64,000 bases of DNA from CAYJNO01 sp964371715 (GTDB taxonomy: Bacteria > Bacillota_I > Bacilli_A > Erysipelotrichales > Erysipelotrichaceae), in assembly GCA_964371715.1 (NCBI GenBank), contig CAYJNO010000002.1:61203-125202 (forward strand), read 5' to 3'. The notes under the pieces were generated by a model. The model did no database searches and was not told the origin of the DNA. It was given only the letters and a program-made list of their open reading frames with translations. This document shows positions 52,926 through 61,878 of this stretch, in pieces (within the stretch, counting starts at the first letter, position 1; each line of letters begins with the position of its first letter). The translations under genes were made by a program, and so were the position numbers.

Positions 52926-53126
52926 TTAAACAGCAGCTACGTTCGTAGCTTGAGGTCCACGTTCACCGTTTACAACTTCGAATTGTACAGCTTGACCTTC
53001 TTCTAAAGTTTTGTAACCATCAGAATTGATAGCTGTGTAATGTACAAATACATCTTGCCCAGCATCACTAGTGATGAATCCAAATCCTTTCTCTGCATTA
53101 AACCATTTTACTTTTCCAGTACTCAT
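52926..53126 (-). CDS. cspA: Cold-shock protein (RNA chaperone)
   Basis: About 66 residues of OB fold with RNP1 (KGFGFIT) and RNP2 (VFVHYTA). It binds single-stranded RNA and prevents structure at low temperature. Start chosen at ATG 53126, seven bases downstream of GGAGG; an upstream in-frame ATG lacks such a site. The leader is about 45 bases. Confidence 0.94.
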   Translation of the reverse strand: MSTGKVKWFNAEKGFGFITSDAGQDVFVHYTAINSDGYKTLEEGQAVQFEVVNGERGPQATNVAAV

Positions 53127-53176
53127 AACATCCTCCATGACCAATTATTCTAAATAGTGTGAATAATTACTTCATA

Positions 53177-53205
53177 ACAATACCATTAAATAGGTATTGT
53201 GTCAA
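53177..53205 (-). promoter_or_regulatory. Promoter of cspA spanned by an inverted repeat
   Basis: TTGACA (53200-53205) and TATTGT (53177-53182) with 17-base spacing on the minus strand. Arms ACAATACC and GGTATTGT (53177-53200) fill the space between the boxes, so a dimeric regulator could cover the promoter. Confidence 0.6.
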
Positions 53206-53251
53206 TACAAGATTTTATACTTTTTGTGCATAAATACACATCATGTATACA

Positions 53252-53280
53252 AAAAAAAACACTTAATAGTGTTTTTATTT
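53252..53280 (-). terminator. Terminator after ptsH
   Basis: Arms AAAACACT and AGTGTTTT around a four-base loop, with a run of nine T residues on the minus strand. Confidence 0.85.
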
Positions 53281-53301
53281 TTATTAACAATAAATTATTA
53301 A

Positions 53302-53568
53302 TTATCCGATTACTTTTTGTGCTCTTAACACATCTTCGATTGTTTGAATAGCTAAATCTTCATCTTCGCCTTCACAGCTAATTACAATTTCAGATTGAGT
53401 AGGAATACCAAGTGACATAACTCCCATGATAGACTTCATATTTACTGAACGACCTTTAAAAGCTACTTTAACCTCAGATTTGAATTTGCTTGCTGCATTA
53501 ACAGCAACAGTTGCTGGACGAGCATGTAATCCAACTGGATCTACAACTACTACAGATACTTGTTTCAT
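53302..53568 (-). CDS. ptsH: HPr, phosphocarrier protein of the PTS
   Basis: 88 residues. His15 in GLHARPA carries the phosphate to sugar-specific enzymes, and Ser46 in VNMKSIMG is the site of HprK (gene at 33675). Ser-phosphorylated HPr is the corepressor of CcpA. No enzyme I gene follows, so ptsH is separate from ptsI. A promoter (TTGTAA 53616-53621 and TAAAAT 53593-53598, 17 bases) and a GGAGG site precede it. Confidence 0.96.
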   Translation of the reverse strand: MKQVSVVVVDPVGLHARPATVAVNAASKFKSEVKVAFKGRSVNMKSIMGVMSLGIPTQSEIVISCEGEDEDLAIQTIEDVLRAQKVIG

Positions 53569-53592
53569 ACTAAACCTCCTTTTTACATATTA

Positions 53593-53621
53593 ATTTTACT
53601 TTATTTAGTTAAGTCTTACAA
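53593..53621 (-). promoter_or_regulatory. Promoter of ptsH
   Basis: TTGTAA and TAAAAT with 17-base spacing on the minus strand. Confidence 0.6.
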
Positions 53622-53634
53622 GCATTTATTATCA

Positions 53635-54108
53635 TCATTTGTGATATGAGTGATTATTTATGATTTTATAGGCACGATAAATTTGCTCCACAAGTAGTAA
53701 TCTTACAATTTGATGTGGAAATGTTAACTTTGATAAGCATATTTTTTCATTTGCTCTTTTATATACACTTTCACCATAACCATATGAACCTGCAATAACA
53801 TATACAATGTTTTTGCTGATCATTTGTTTGTTCTCTAAAGATTTAGAAAATTGTAATGAGTCATATTCTTTACCATGTAAATCCATTAAACATACAAAAT
53901 CAGTGTCTTTTATTTTACTTAATATAAGTTCAGCTTCTTTTTCTTTTACAATTTTAATTAATGACTCGTTTTCTTCATCTTTAGTATTAAAATCTTTTAC
54001 TTCAATTAACTCTATACTACTAAATGGACCTATTCTTTTTACATAATCATCAATTAAGCTTTTTAATGCTTTATCTTTTATTTTCCCAACACTTATTATT
54101 TTAATCAT
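53635..54108 (-). CDS. rlmH: 23S rRNA pseudouridine-1915 N3-methyltransferase
   Basis: A 157-residue SPOUT-class enzyme. The motif AGSYGYGESVYKRANEKICLSKLTFPHQIVRLLL and the C-terminal RAYKIINNHSYHK are diagnostic. It overlaps the HtrA-like gene by eight bases, in the same order as the end of the Bacillus walRK-yycHI-walJ-htrC-rlmH region. Confidence 0.96.
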   Translation of the reverse strand: MIKIISVGKIKDKALKSLIDDYVKRIGPFSSIELIEVKDFNTKDEENESLIKIVKEKEAELILSKIKDTDFVCLMDLHGKEYDSLQFSKSLENKQMISKNIVYVIAGSYGYGESVYKRANEKICLSKLTFPHQIVRLLLVEQIYRAYKIINNHSYHK

Positions 54109-55096
54109 TAAATATCACTTCTACAATTCTACTTTCATTATCTTTGCTTAATTCAATTTGCCATATTGTTCCTGGCACAGCTTGATATAACATTGCTTGA
54201 TAATCATATACAGTATTAATAGTTGTATCATTTATTTTTGTAATAATCTCTTTTGGTTGAATTAAAACATTTAATGGATTTAAAGCATCAATTGAAATTA
54301 TATAAAGCCCACTAGTATTATTTAAATCTAAATCTAAGTAAGCTTTTTGATAAGTTTGAATATTAGCTACTTCAATAATCTCAAGTCCTAAACTATATAA
54401 GTATTTTTCATCTTGGATATTGTTTACAACTAACTTTAATTCATTTATAGTAATAAATTTATTTGTTGTACTATTAACTAAACCAACAACCTCTCCTGCC
54501 ATATTAACTATAGGTCCACCAACGTATGCTGTTGTAAATTTATCATTTATACTTGCTTCTACATTGCGTTCTGATATTATTTTATTTTGATTGATATAAG
54601 TAATCATAGCATCTCCATTTAGATTAAGTGCTAAGTTTTGTCCCAAGGCAATTACTATTTCACCCTGTTTTAAAATATTACTATTTCCCATTTTAAGTGA
54701 ATTTACATTAAAATCTACTTCAACCTCTAGTACCTGTATATCTTTTTCTGCATCTACATAAACATTTAATGGAATTGTTGTTTCACCATTATTAAAGATA
54801 ACTTCAATATTTTGTTCACTATCTACTCCACTTGTCACTATATATATCCCATTTTCATTATTGCTATAGACATAACCAGTTAATATATTATCTTCATTTT
54901 TTATAGTAACTATACTTGTTTTAAGTTCAGCAATAATATTTGTAAAATCTGTTGAGAATCCATTGACTTCATTTATTGTTACATTAGTACCATTAGCAGG
55001 TTCATTTTCACTATTTTCATCAAATAAATAGACAAACATTACTAATTGCATTCCCAAAATTAATACAATTAAAATTTTCCAACTATTTTTCATCAT
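54101..55096 (-). CDS. Membrane-anchored HtrA-like pseudoprotease
   Basis: A 331-residue protein with one N-terminal anchor (residues 7-26), a trypsin-like fold and a C-terminal PDZ domain (about 225-328). It occupies the place of htrC. The catalytic triad is broken: the His position reads VTSGVDS (Val91), Asp119 is kept (DAEKDIQVLEV), and the Ser position reads TAYVGGPIVN (Val192 for Ser). It should bind peptides or sense the wall but not cut. It overlaps walJ by four bases. Confidence 0.85.
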   Translation of the reverse strand: MMKNSWKILIVLILGMQLVMFVYLFDENSENEPANGTNVTINEVNGFSTDFTNIIAELKTSIVTIKNEDNILTGYVYSNNENGIYIVTSGVDSEQNIEVIFNNGETTIPLNVYVDAEKDIQVLEVEVDFNVNSLKMGNSNILKQGEIVIALGQNLALNLNGDAMITYINQNKIISERNVEASINDKFTTAYVGGPIVNMAGEVVGLVNSTTNKFITINELKLVVNNIQDEKYLYSLGLEIIEVANIQTYQKAYLDLDLNNTSGLYIISIDALNPLNVLIQPKEIITKINDTTINTVYDYQAMLYQAVPGTIWQIELSKDNESRIVEVIFND

Positions 55097-55827
55097 AAAT
55101 CCTTTCCAACAATTTCATTTTGCTTTAAAGTTTTAATATCTATATCCTTCAATAATTTACTATCGACAATTTCAAATAACTTATTAATTGCTAGCTCTGG
55201 TGTATTCGCTTCTGTAGATAGATGTGCTAACCATAATGTTTTAGTTTTATCTCCGATTATTTTGTTGACAATTATGGCTGCATCTTCATTGCATAAATGT
55301 CCTAAATCGCTAATAATACGTCGTTTTAAAAAATATGGTCTTTTAGTATTCATTAACATTTCCACATCGTGATTAAACTCTATAACATAATGATTGGCAT
55401 TCTTAATTAAATCAATATACTGCTCTTTTAAATATCCTGTATCAGTTATATAAACAAGGCTTTCTTGTTGGTATGAAACAATATAACCTAAAGTATTTTC
55501 AGCATCATGTGATAATGGAATAGGTATAATATGAAAGTCATTTATTTTAATTTCAACATAAGGTTTCAATTGATAACTATAATATCCAATATTACATGCA
55601 CTATATTTTTCTATATTTTCAAACAATTTTAATTGACTAGTGTGATCTGAGTGATTATGCGTAATTAAAACAGCTAATATTTCCTCAATATTAATATCGA
55701 GCTGTTTTAAGCCATTTATAATTTGAGCTTTAGTTCCACCACAGTCAATCACAATATTGCCTGTAGGACTTTTAATTACAAAGCAGTTACCTTTAGAACC
55801 ACTACAAATTGAATAAAATTCTAACAT
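55093..55827 (-). CDS. walJ: Metallo-beta-lactamase-fold hydrolase (WalJ/YycJ-like)
   Basis: About 244 residues. The metal motif HNHSDH lies near residue 62, with a later His in SHDAENT and Asp in TDTGYL. Family relatives are cytoplasmic exonuclease-like proteins that coordinate wall metabolism and cell division with replication. I start at the ATG at 55827, where homologues begin; a TTG 15 bases earlier with AGGG before it is also possible. The 5' end overlaps the M23 gene slightly. Confidence 0.85.
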   Translation of the reverse strand: MLEFYSICSGSKGNCFVIKSPTGNIVIDCGGTKAQIINGLKQLDINIEEILAVLITHNHSDHTSQLKLFENIEKYSACNIGYYSYQLKPYVEIKINDFHIIPIPLSHDAENTLGYIVSYQQESLVYITDTGYLKEQYIDLIKNANHYVIEFNHDVEMLMNTKRPYFLKRRIISDLGHLCNEDAAIIVNKIIGDKTKTLWLAHLSTEANTPELAINKLFEIVDSKLLKDIDIKTLKQNEIVGKDL

Positions 55828-57323
55828 CCTAATATCGTACAAGGATCAACCCTGACTCCATCAACTATTGTTACAAAATGTAGATGCACTCCTGTAGTAA
55901 CACCCGTATCACCCATTAATCCTATTACTTGCCCTTTTTCTACTACTTCTCCAACCTGTGGATAAGCAGGCTCACTAAAGTGATTGTATTGTGTTACTAG
56001 ACCATTATTATGGTCAATTTTTAAATAATAACCTGCAGTTGGAGTATAACTGTTTTCGACAACTTTACCTGTGTCTGCTGCGTATATATTTGCATATAAT
56101 TCATATCTGTTTTGCATGTCTAGTGCAGTATGTCCAGGATAACAATACCATCCACAAGTTAAAACTGGATTATCAACTGGCCACCTTAAATCACCAGAAC
56201 CAATAAATGGTACAGCTTGTGTTCCACGGTAAATAATTTGTGTTTGTGGATGTACTACAACATCACTACTTATCTTAGAAGCACCAATAAGTTCCCCATT
56301 AATCCAAGTTTCTTCATATTTTGTATTTTGTGTACCCTCTCGATATTCTGTTTGTACGACATAGCTTCCAGATGGTAATGTTGAATCCTCAATATATACT
56401 GTTGGTCCAGGATAAATTATTTCACTTACAATTAACTCCGAAGTGACTACAACATCAATTACTGGTTCAAAATATGTAACATTTAACTCTAATCCTGGTT
56501 CAATAACTTGATTTGTTGATTTTAACACATCAGAATTTATCGCTACAATTTGTTCAGCACTTAATAAATTATTTAAGGCCCCTACACCTTCAACTGTATC
56601 TCCAAGTTGTACAGTATAGTATTCTTTTGTTGTATTATCACCATAACATAAATAATCTAATATTTGTGCGGCAGTTGTATATACACTACTTGGTGTAGCA
56701 TATGTTTCTGTTATTGTAATATCTTGTAAAAGATTTACTCTAAGTTCCCTTGAACCAAACGAGACTAATTCTGGTAATGTTTCATTTTTTCCAAAGGCAG
56801 TTAATGCTTCTTGGCTAACAAACAATCCTAAAAACTGATTTTGTGCTTCTAAAAATATTTCTTCGTTTAAAACATTAATCGAAGCATAAACTCCTGTTTC
56901 TGTACTAAAATCAATACGATATGTCGCAATTGAATAATTATCATTAACATCAATATATTCAATAATCTTTTGATCAATATCTTCTGGTATAAAGTAACCT
57001 TCTTCTTTTACAATATACATTGTATCTGCCAACCCAACCTCTGTATCAGGAAATATTTCAGCATATCTTTCGTTATATACATCATCCAATAATTTGTTAA
57101 CATTATCTAAGTCTGTTATATACGCGATAAATTCAGCACCATTATATAACTTATTAAGTTCAACAGGTTCTGTAGTATAACTTTCTATTTGTTGGGAAAT
57201 AGTTGTTTTTTCATAAACTATACAGTCTACACAATCTTCGGTTGAGCTATTAAATACACTTGTTATCCCAACCATGATCAAGCTTAAAACTACTAATGAT
57301 AGTATTAAAATTGATTTTTTCAT
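55821..57323 (-). CDS. Exported M23 peptidase with LysM-like and G5 domains
   Basis: 500 residues. A signal anchor (residues 1-22) is followed by a Cys pair (CVDC), a long unassigned region, a LysM-like module (YYTVQLGDTVEG near 240), a G5 domain (about 300-370) and a C-terminal M23 domain. The zinc motif GHTALDMQ and HLHF near the end look intact, so it can cut peptidoglycan cross-links. It lies in the dnaB-walJ block where Bacillus has wall-control genes. Confidence 0.9.
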   Translation of the reverse strand: MKKSILILSLVVLSLIMVGITSVFNSSTEDCVDCIVYEKTTISQQIESYTTEPVELNKLYNGAEFIAYITDLDNVNKLLDDVYNERYAEIFPDTEVGLADTMYIVKEEGYFIPEDIDQKIIEYIDVNDNYSIATYRIDFSTETGVYASINVLNEEIFLEAQNQFLGLFVSQEALTAFGKNETLPELVSFGSRELRVNLLQDITITETYATPSSVYTTAAQILDYLCYGDNTTKEYYTVQLGDTVEGVGALNNLLSAEQIVAINSDVLKSTNQVIEPGLELNVTYFEPVIDVVVTSELIVSEIIYPGPTVYIEDSTLPSGSYVVQTEYREGTQNTKYEETWINGELIGASKISSDVVVHPQTQIIYRGTQAVPFIGSGDLRWPVDNPVLTCGWYCYPGHTALDMQNRYELYANIYAADTGKVVENSYTPTAGYYLKIDHNNGLVTQYNHFSEPAYPQVGEVVEKGQVIGLMGDTGVTTGVHLHFVTIVDGVRVDPCTILGC

Positions 57324-57341
57324 TTAAAACCTCCTATGCTA

Positions 57342-58688
57342 TTACTGCGAAATTTTCAACATATCAGTAAAAGCATTAATATTCTTTTCAAACTGCATAT
57401 GTAAAGTACAAGTTGCTCCATTACGATTTTTCGCAACGATAACTTCTACTTCCTGTGTAGTTTGTTCTTCTGTTTCTTCAGCATGATATTCTGGACGATA
57501 TAAAAACATAACAATATCAGCATCCTGTTCTATTGATCCAGATTCTCTTAAATCTGATAGCTTTGGTTTATTACCTGTTCTTTTCTCAACATCACGTGAT
57601 AACTGTGAAAGTCCAATTACTGGCACTTCAAGCTCTCTGGCAATTTGTTTTAATGTACGTGAAATTTCTGATACTTCTTGTTGTCTTGATTCTTTGCTTT
57701 TCCCACTTCCACTAATTAACTGAATATAGTCAATTAATATCATATTTAGGCCATATTCTAACTTTAACTTACGACATTTTGATTGAATCAATGATGTTGT
57801 TATTACTGAGCTATCATCAATAAATAAGTTTAATTTCATCATTCTTTGAACACTATCACTAAGTCTTGTTTCTTCACCTTTATTTTTAAATTGACCTGTT
57901 TTTAAAGTAGATCCATCAACACCACTATCAGCTGATAACATCCTTGTAATTAATTGATCAGCACCCATCTCTAAAGAGAATATTGCTACTGCACCCTCAG
58001 GATTATATTTTGCTGATTTTAAAGCAAGATTTAATGCATATGCTGTTTTACCAACTGATGGTCTAGCTGCTAGAATAATTAAATCTCCTCTTTGTAATCC
58101 ATTTGTAATCGAATCTAGCGATTGATAACCTGTTTTAATTCCAGTAAGTCCACTTCCACTATCTTTCAATTCGTGGATTTTTTCAAATACTTGGGCAGCT
58201 ACATCTTTACTAGATTTAAAATCTGCTGCTTCTTTACGGTCTCTTGTAACACTCATTAAGCGTTTTTCAGCTTCATCTAATAATTCATTTATATTGGCAT
58301 TATCTGTATAACCTTCTTCAACAATCATTGCTGCAGTTTCAATTAAACGTCTTGCCATCGCCTTATCTTGTACTATTTCAATATATCTTGATGTATTTGG
58401 ACTTGTTACCCCTGCTTCTTGTAAATCTATTAAATAATCAATACCACCAATATTATCTAATAAGCCTAAATCACTAAGTTTAGCTTGAACACTTGTAATA
58501 TCTGTGGGTTTTCTTTCACTATATAATTCATACATTGCTTTGTAGATATTTTGATGAACATTTAAATAGAATTCTTCACTATCCAATGCTTTATCTATTG
58601 CAATTGGCATTGCTTTTTCATTATATAACATTAATGTTCCAAGCAATGATTGTTCAGCTTCAATATTGTGTGGTAATATCTTTTTCAT
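57342..58688 (-). CDS. dnaB: Replicative DNA helicase
   Basis: A 448-residue DnaB-type hexameric helicase with N-terminal collar and Walker A ARPSVGKTAYA near residue 205, DYIQLISG (Walker B) and ELEVPVIGLSQLSRDVEKR. It overlaps rplI by one base; the rplI-dnaB pairing is common in Firmicutes. Confidence 0.97.
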   Translation of the reverse strand: MKKILPHNIEAEQSLLGTLMLYNEKAMPIAIDKALDSEEFYLNVHQNIYKAMYELYSERKPTDITSVQAKLSDLGLLDNIGGIDYLIDLQEAGVTSPNTSRYIEIVQDKAMARRLIETAAMIVEEGYTDNANINELLDEAEKRLMSVTRDRKEAADFKSSKDVAAQVFEKIHELKDSGSGLTGIKTGYQSLDSITNGLQRGDLIILAARPSVGKTAYALNLALKSAKYNPEGAVAIFSLEMGADQLITRMLSADSGVDGSTLKTGQFKNKGEETRLSDSVQRMMKLNLFIDDSSVITTSLIQSKCRKLKLEYGLNMILIDYIQLISGSGKSKESRQQEVSEISRTLKQIARELEVPVIGLSQLSRDVEKRTGNKPKLSDLRESGSIEQDADIVMFLYRPEYHAEETEEQTTQEVEVIVAKNRNGATCTLHMQFEKNINAFTDMLKISQ

Positions 58689-59131
58689 TATTGACTCACT
58701 AATTGAACCTTAATAGTTGCAACGACACCTTTATATAATTCTACTTTTACATTAGTAAAACCTAAGCTTACAACTGGGCTAGTATCAATAATTTTTCTTT
58801 TATCAATTTTGTATCCTTGTTTTGCTAATTCTTCTTGAATTTGTTTAGTTGATACTGAGTTAAATACTCTTCCATCTTTTCCGCATTTTACTCTGAAGAT
58901 AAATGTTTTCTTTTCAATTTCAACTTTTAAAACTTCTGCTTCTGCTTTTAATTTACTATCATTTTCTTTTCTTAAATCTTCTTGTTTACTTAAAACATCT
59001 AAGCTTCTTGATGTTGCAGGAACTGCTAATTTTTTTGCAATTAAAAAATTTCTTGCATAACCATCACTTACTTCTATTATTTCATCTTTTTTACCTACTT
59101 TTTTTACATCAGCTAACATTATTACTTTCAT
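58688..59131 (-). CDS. rplI: 50S ribosomal protein L9
   Basis: A 147-residue L9: KVIMLADVKKVGKKDEIIEVSDGYARNFLI, a long connecting helix, and a C-terminal domain with FNSVSTKQI. It overlaps gdpP by 23 bases. Confidence 0.96.
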   Translation of the reverse strand: MKVIMLADVKKVGKKDEIIEVSDGYARNFLIAKKLAVPATSRSLDVLSKQEDLRKENDSKLKAEAEVLKVEIEKKTFIFRVKCGKDGRVFNSVSTKQIQEELAKQGYKIDKRKIIDTSPVVSLGFTNVKVELYKGVVATIKVQLVSQ

Positions 59132-61088
59132 CTTTAAATTCCTCCCTTAAATAAATTTCTAACTTTTCTTTTAATTCTTCATTTACTTCATTAATTGTTG
59201 TTTTTTCTCTTTGCATTGCTGCTTGTGTTAAGTGACCACCACCATGCATTTTTTCCATGATTACTTGAACATTTATTTCACCTTTACTTCGTGCACTAAT
59301 TGCTACTTCATCATCTGCAATGTACGCTATAACAAAAGCTGCTTTAATATTTTTAATCTTTAATAAGCGATTCGCAACTATTGATAAAATAGTTCTTGAA
59401 TATATTTTACTATTATCAATTGCTGCTATTGCAATATTTTCATTATACTTAATAACTGTTTTCATTATTTCATGTCTTTGCATGAATAATTCGTAATTTT
59501 CTTCTAATAATTCATCACATAATATTGGATCTGCTCCACTTTGTCTTAATTTACTTAAAACATCAAAAGTTCTACTACCTGTACGATTAATAAAATGATT
59601 AGTATCGATCATTATACCTATATACATTATATTGGCTTCACTTGAATTAAAGCTTATATCTTTAGATAAATATGGTATAAACTCATACAACAACTCTGTT
59701 GTACTTGATGAGCTTGGCTCTATATAGATCAGTGTCGGATTAACTTTTAGTTCTACTTGACGACGGTGGTGATCAAATATTACTATACTTTTCGCATCTT
59801 TTAATATTTTTTGTCCATTTGAAATATCAAAATTATGATGGTCTACCATTATTACTAAAGTATCATCCTTTAATTGATTAATTGCTTCACTCTCTGTAAT
59901 AAAATTATGCTTATTTTTTAAATCCTCATTAAAAATATTCATTATTTCATTAATCTGTGGCTCTATCCCCCCAGTTTTACTAATAATAGATACTGGAATT
60001 TTATAAGCCTGTACAATATTACTCATAATTAATGCTGCACTTAAACAATCTGAGTCCATTTCTTTATGTCCGACAATAATTACATTTTTTGTTTTAGACT
60101 TTACCAATAAATTTCTTAAAGTATGTGCCATTACACGAACTCTAACCTTAGATGTTTTGTCCTGGCTTTCACGATTTCCACCATAAAACTTAACATCTTC
60201 ATCATTTTTTCTAATAACTATTTGGTCTCCACCACGAGATAATGCTAACTCTAATAACTCATTACAATTTTCCTCAAGTTCTGTTAATGAATCACCACCA
60301 CGGGCAATACTCATCGATAATGATATCGCAACATCACGACTTTTTGAGGCTTTACGTACTTGATTTAATACTGAAAAATGATCATCTACTAATGTTTGAA
60401 ATATCTTTTCATTTAATACTAATAAATATTTTGAAGCCTTTAATTGTCTAATTACAGCACCTTTACTTGAAAAATAATTTATAGCAGGTGTTCTGATATA
60501 AGTATTAATATCTGCTCTTTCTTTTTCATCTTCATATTGAATCGTATCATCATAGTTATCAAAATGTACTAGTGCTAAAACTAAAGAATCATTATGATAG
60601 TTTTTTTCTAAATTAGCAAAACTAGTAATATCTTTAAAAAATAATGCTGGATAGTCTTTTTGCTTAGAAACTAAATAAACATCTTCATTTAATTCTATTC
60701 TTATTTCTGATACTTCTCCATTTAATAATTCAATTGTTTCTGGAAACCAAGCAGTTAATTTCTTTTTTATACCTGATAAGCTTCTTGCAGTAAAAAAGTC
60801 TGATGTCCATGTTACGATATATTCTTTATCATATATTAATAAACCAACATCACCATATTTTAAAGCATCGTTACTAACCTTACTTGTTACCTGTTCTATG
60901 TCTTTACGAGATTGTTCAAAGTTTTGTTCTAATAACAATGTATAAACAATAAACACTAACACTGATACTACCTGTATTAACAATGCTAATAATATATTCA
61001 TTTTGAATACTAGATTTAAAATTAATAGAATTACAAAAATAATTACTTCTGTAATTATTAATATGTTTTTTACTTTATCTTTATTCAA
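59109..61088 (-). CDS. gdpP: Cyclic-di-AMP phosphodiesterase GdpP
   Basis: A 659-residue membrane protein: two membrane helices (about 9-27 and 33-49), a PAS-like domain, a degenerate GGDEF domain and a DHH/DHHA1 catalytic half (GHKEMDSDCLSAAL, MVDHHNFD, FDHHR). It degrades c-di-AMP and so influences potassium, turgor and wall control. Translation starts at TTG (61086-61088) behind a perfect GGAGG. It opens the gdpP-rplI-dnaB-M23-walJ-htrC-rlmH series. Confidence 0.95.
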   Translation of the reverse strand: MNKDKVKNILIITEVIIFVILLILNLVFKMNILLALLIQVVSVLVFIVYTLLLEQNFEQSRKDIEQVTSKVSNDALKYGDVGLLIYDKEYIVTWTSDFFTARSLSGIKKKLTAWFPETIELLNGEVSEIRIELNEDVYLVSKQKDYPALFFKDITSFANLEKNYHNDSLVLALVHFDNYDDTIQYEDEKERADINTYIRTPAINYFSSKGAVIRQLKASKYLLVLNEKIFQTLVDDHFSVLNQVRKASKSRDVAISLSMSIARGGDSLTELEENCNELLELALSRGGDQIVIRKNDEDVKFYGGNRESQDKTSKVRVRVMAHTLRNLLVKSKTKNVIIVGHKEMDSDCLSAALIMSNIVQAYKIPVSIISKTGGIEPQINEIMNIFNEDLKNKHNFITESEAINQLKDDTLVIMVDHHNFDISNGQKILKDAKSIVIFDHHRRQVELKVNPTLIYIEPSSSSTTELLYEFIPYLSKDISFNSSEANIMYIGIMIDTNHFINRTGSRTFDVLSKLRQSGADPILCDELLEENYELFMQRHEIMKTVIKYNENIAIAAIDNSKIYSRTILSIVANRLLKIKNIKAAFVIAYIADDEVAISARSKGEINVQVIMEKMHGGGHLTQAAMQREKTTINEVNEELKEKLEIYLREEFKDESNNVS

Positions 61089-61123
61089 ATTATCCTCCTT
61101 TAACTAATAAACTTTATTTAAAT

Positions 61124-61152
61124 ATTATATCAAAAAAAACTTCATTTCTCAA
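61124..61152 (-). promoter_or_regulatory. Promoter of the gdpP operon
   Basis: TTGAGA (61147-61152) and TATAAT (61124-61129) with 17-base spacing on the minus strand. Confidence 0.75.
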
Positions 61153-61305
61153 ATTTGTAAGTCACATAATATTGCTCTATAATATTTATTTATGTAAGAT
61201 ATAAATATATGATTAACGCAAAAATGCTTTATCTATATTTGAAAATCGCAACTACATCATTAATTAATTTTTAAATTTACAATAAACAATGGTGTCTTTA
61301 TTGTG

Positions 61306-61311
61306 TATAAT
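61306..61311 (+). promoter_or_regulatory. -10 box immediately before tag
   Basis: TATAAT lies seven bases before the ATG at 61318 and an overlapping second TATAAT follows (61311-61316). With a start site near 61318 the mRNA would be leaderless. Confidence 0.4.
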
Positions 61312-61317
61312 ATAATC

Positions 61318-61878
61318 ATGATAAGATGTGAATGGGCAAATACAAATGTTGATAAAATTTATCAAGATTATCATGACTTTGAATGGGGTGTCCCATCTTT
61401 TGATGACAACTATTTATTTGAAATGTTTGTCTTAGAAAGTTTTCATTGTGGTTTGTCATGGTACCTTATATTAAAAAAACGTGAAAACTTTAGAAAAGCC
61501 TTTGATAATTTTAACCCTTATATTATCGCAAACTATGATGAAAATAAAGTGAACGAACTTTACAATAATGATGGTATTATCAAAAATAAGCTAAAAATAA
61601 ACTCTACAATTAAAAATGCTCAAGCATTTTTAAGAGTTAAAGCTGAATTTAATTCATTTTCAGATTATATTTGGAACTTTACTAACCATCAACAAGTAAT
61701 TGAAGATTATAACCCTTTAATAAATCATAATGATTTATCAGACTTAATTAGTAAAGATTTAAAAAAACGTGGTTTTAAATTTATGAAAACGATAACTTGT
61801 TTTTCATACTTACAGGCAATTGGTGTTTTAAATCATCACGCCCAATATTGTTTTAAATATCATAAGGAGAATAAATAA
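61318..61878 (+). CDS. tag: DNA-3-methyladenine glycosylase I
   Basis: About 186 residues. Zinc ligands appear as Cys4 (RCEWA), His in YHDFEWG, and a C-terminal His/Cys pair (HHAQYC). The region ESFHCGLSWYLILKKRENFRKAF resembles the alkyl-base pocket. It removes 3-methyladenine. I start at the ATG at 61318; a GTG at 61303 in frame would sit inside the -10 region. No ribosome binding site is visible. Confidence 0.9.
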   Translation: MIRCEWANTNVDKIYQDYHDFEWGVPSFDDNYLFEMFVLESFHCGLSWYLILKKRENFRKAFDNFNPYIIANYDENKVNELYNNDGIIKNKLKINSTIKNAQAFLRVKAEFNSFSDYIWNFTNHQQVIEDYNPLINHNDLSDLISKDLKKRGFKFMKTITCFSYLQAIGVLNHHAQYCFKYHKENK

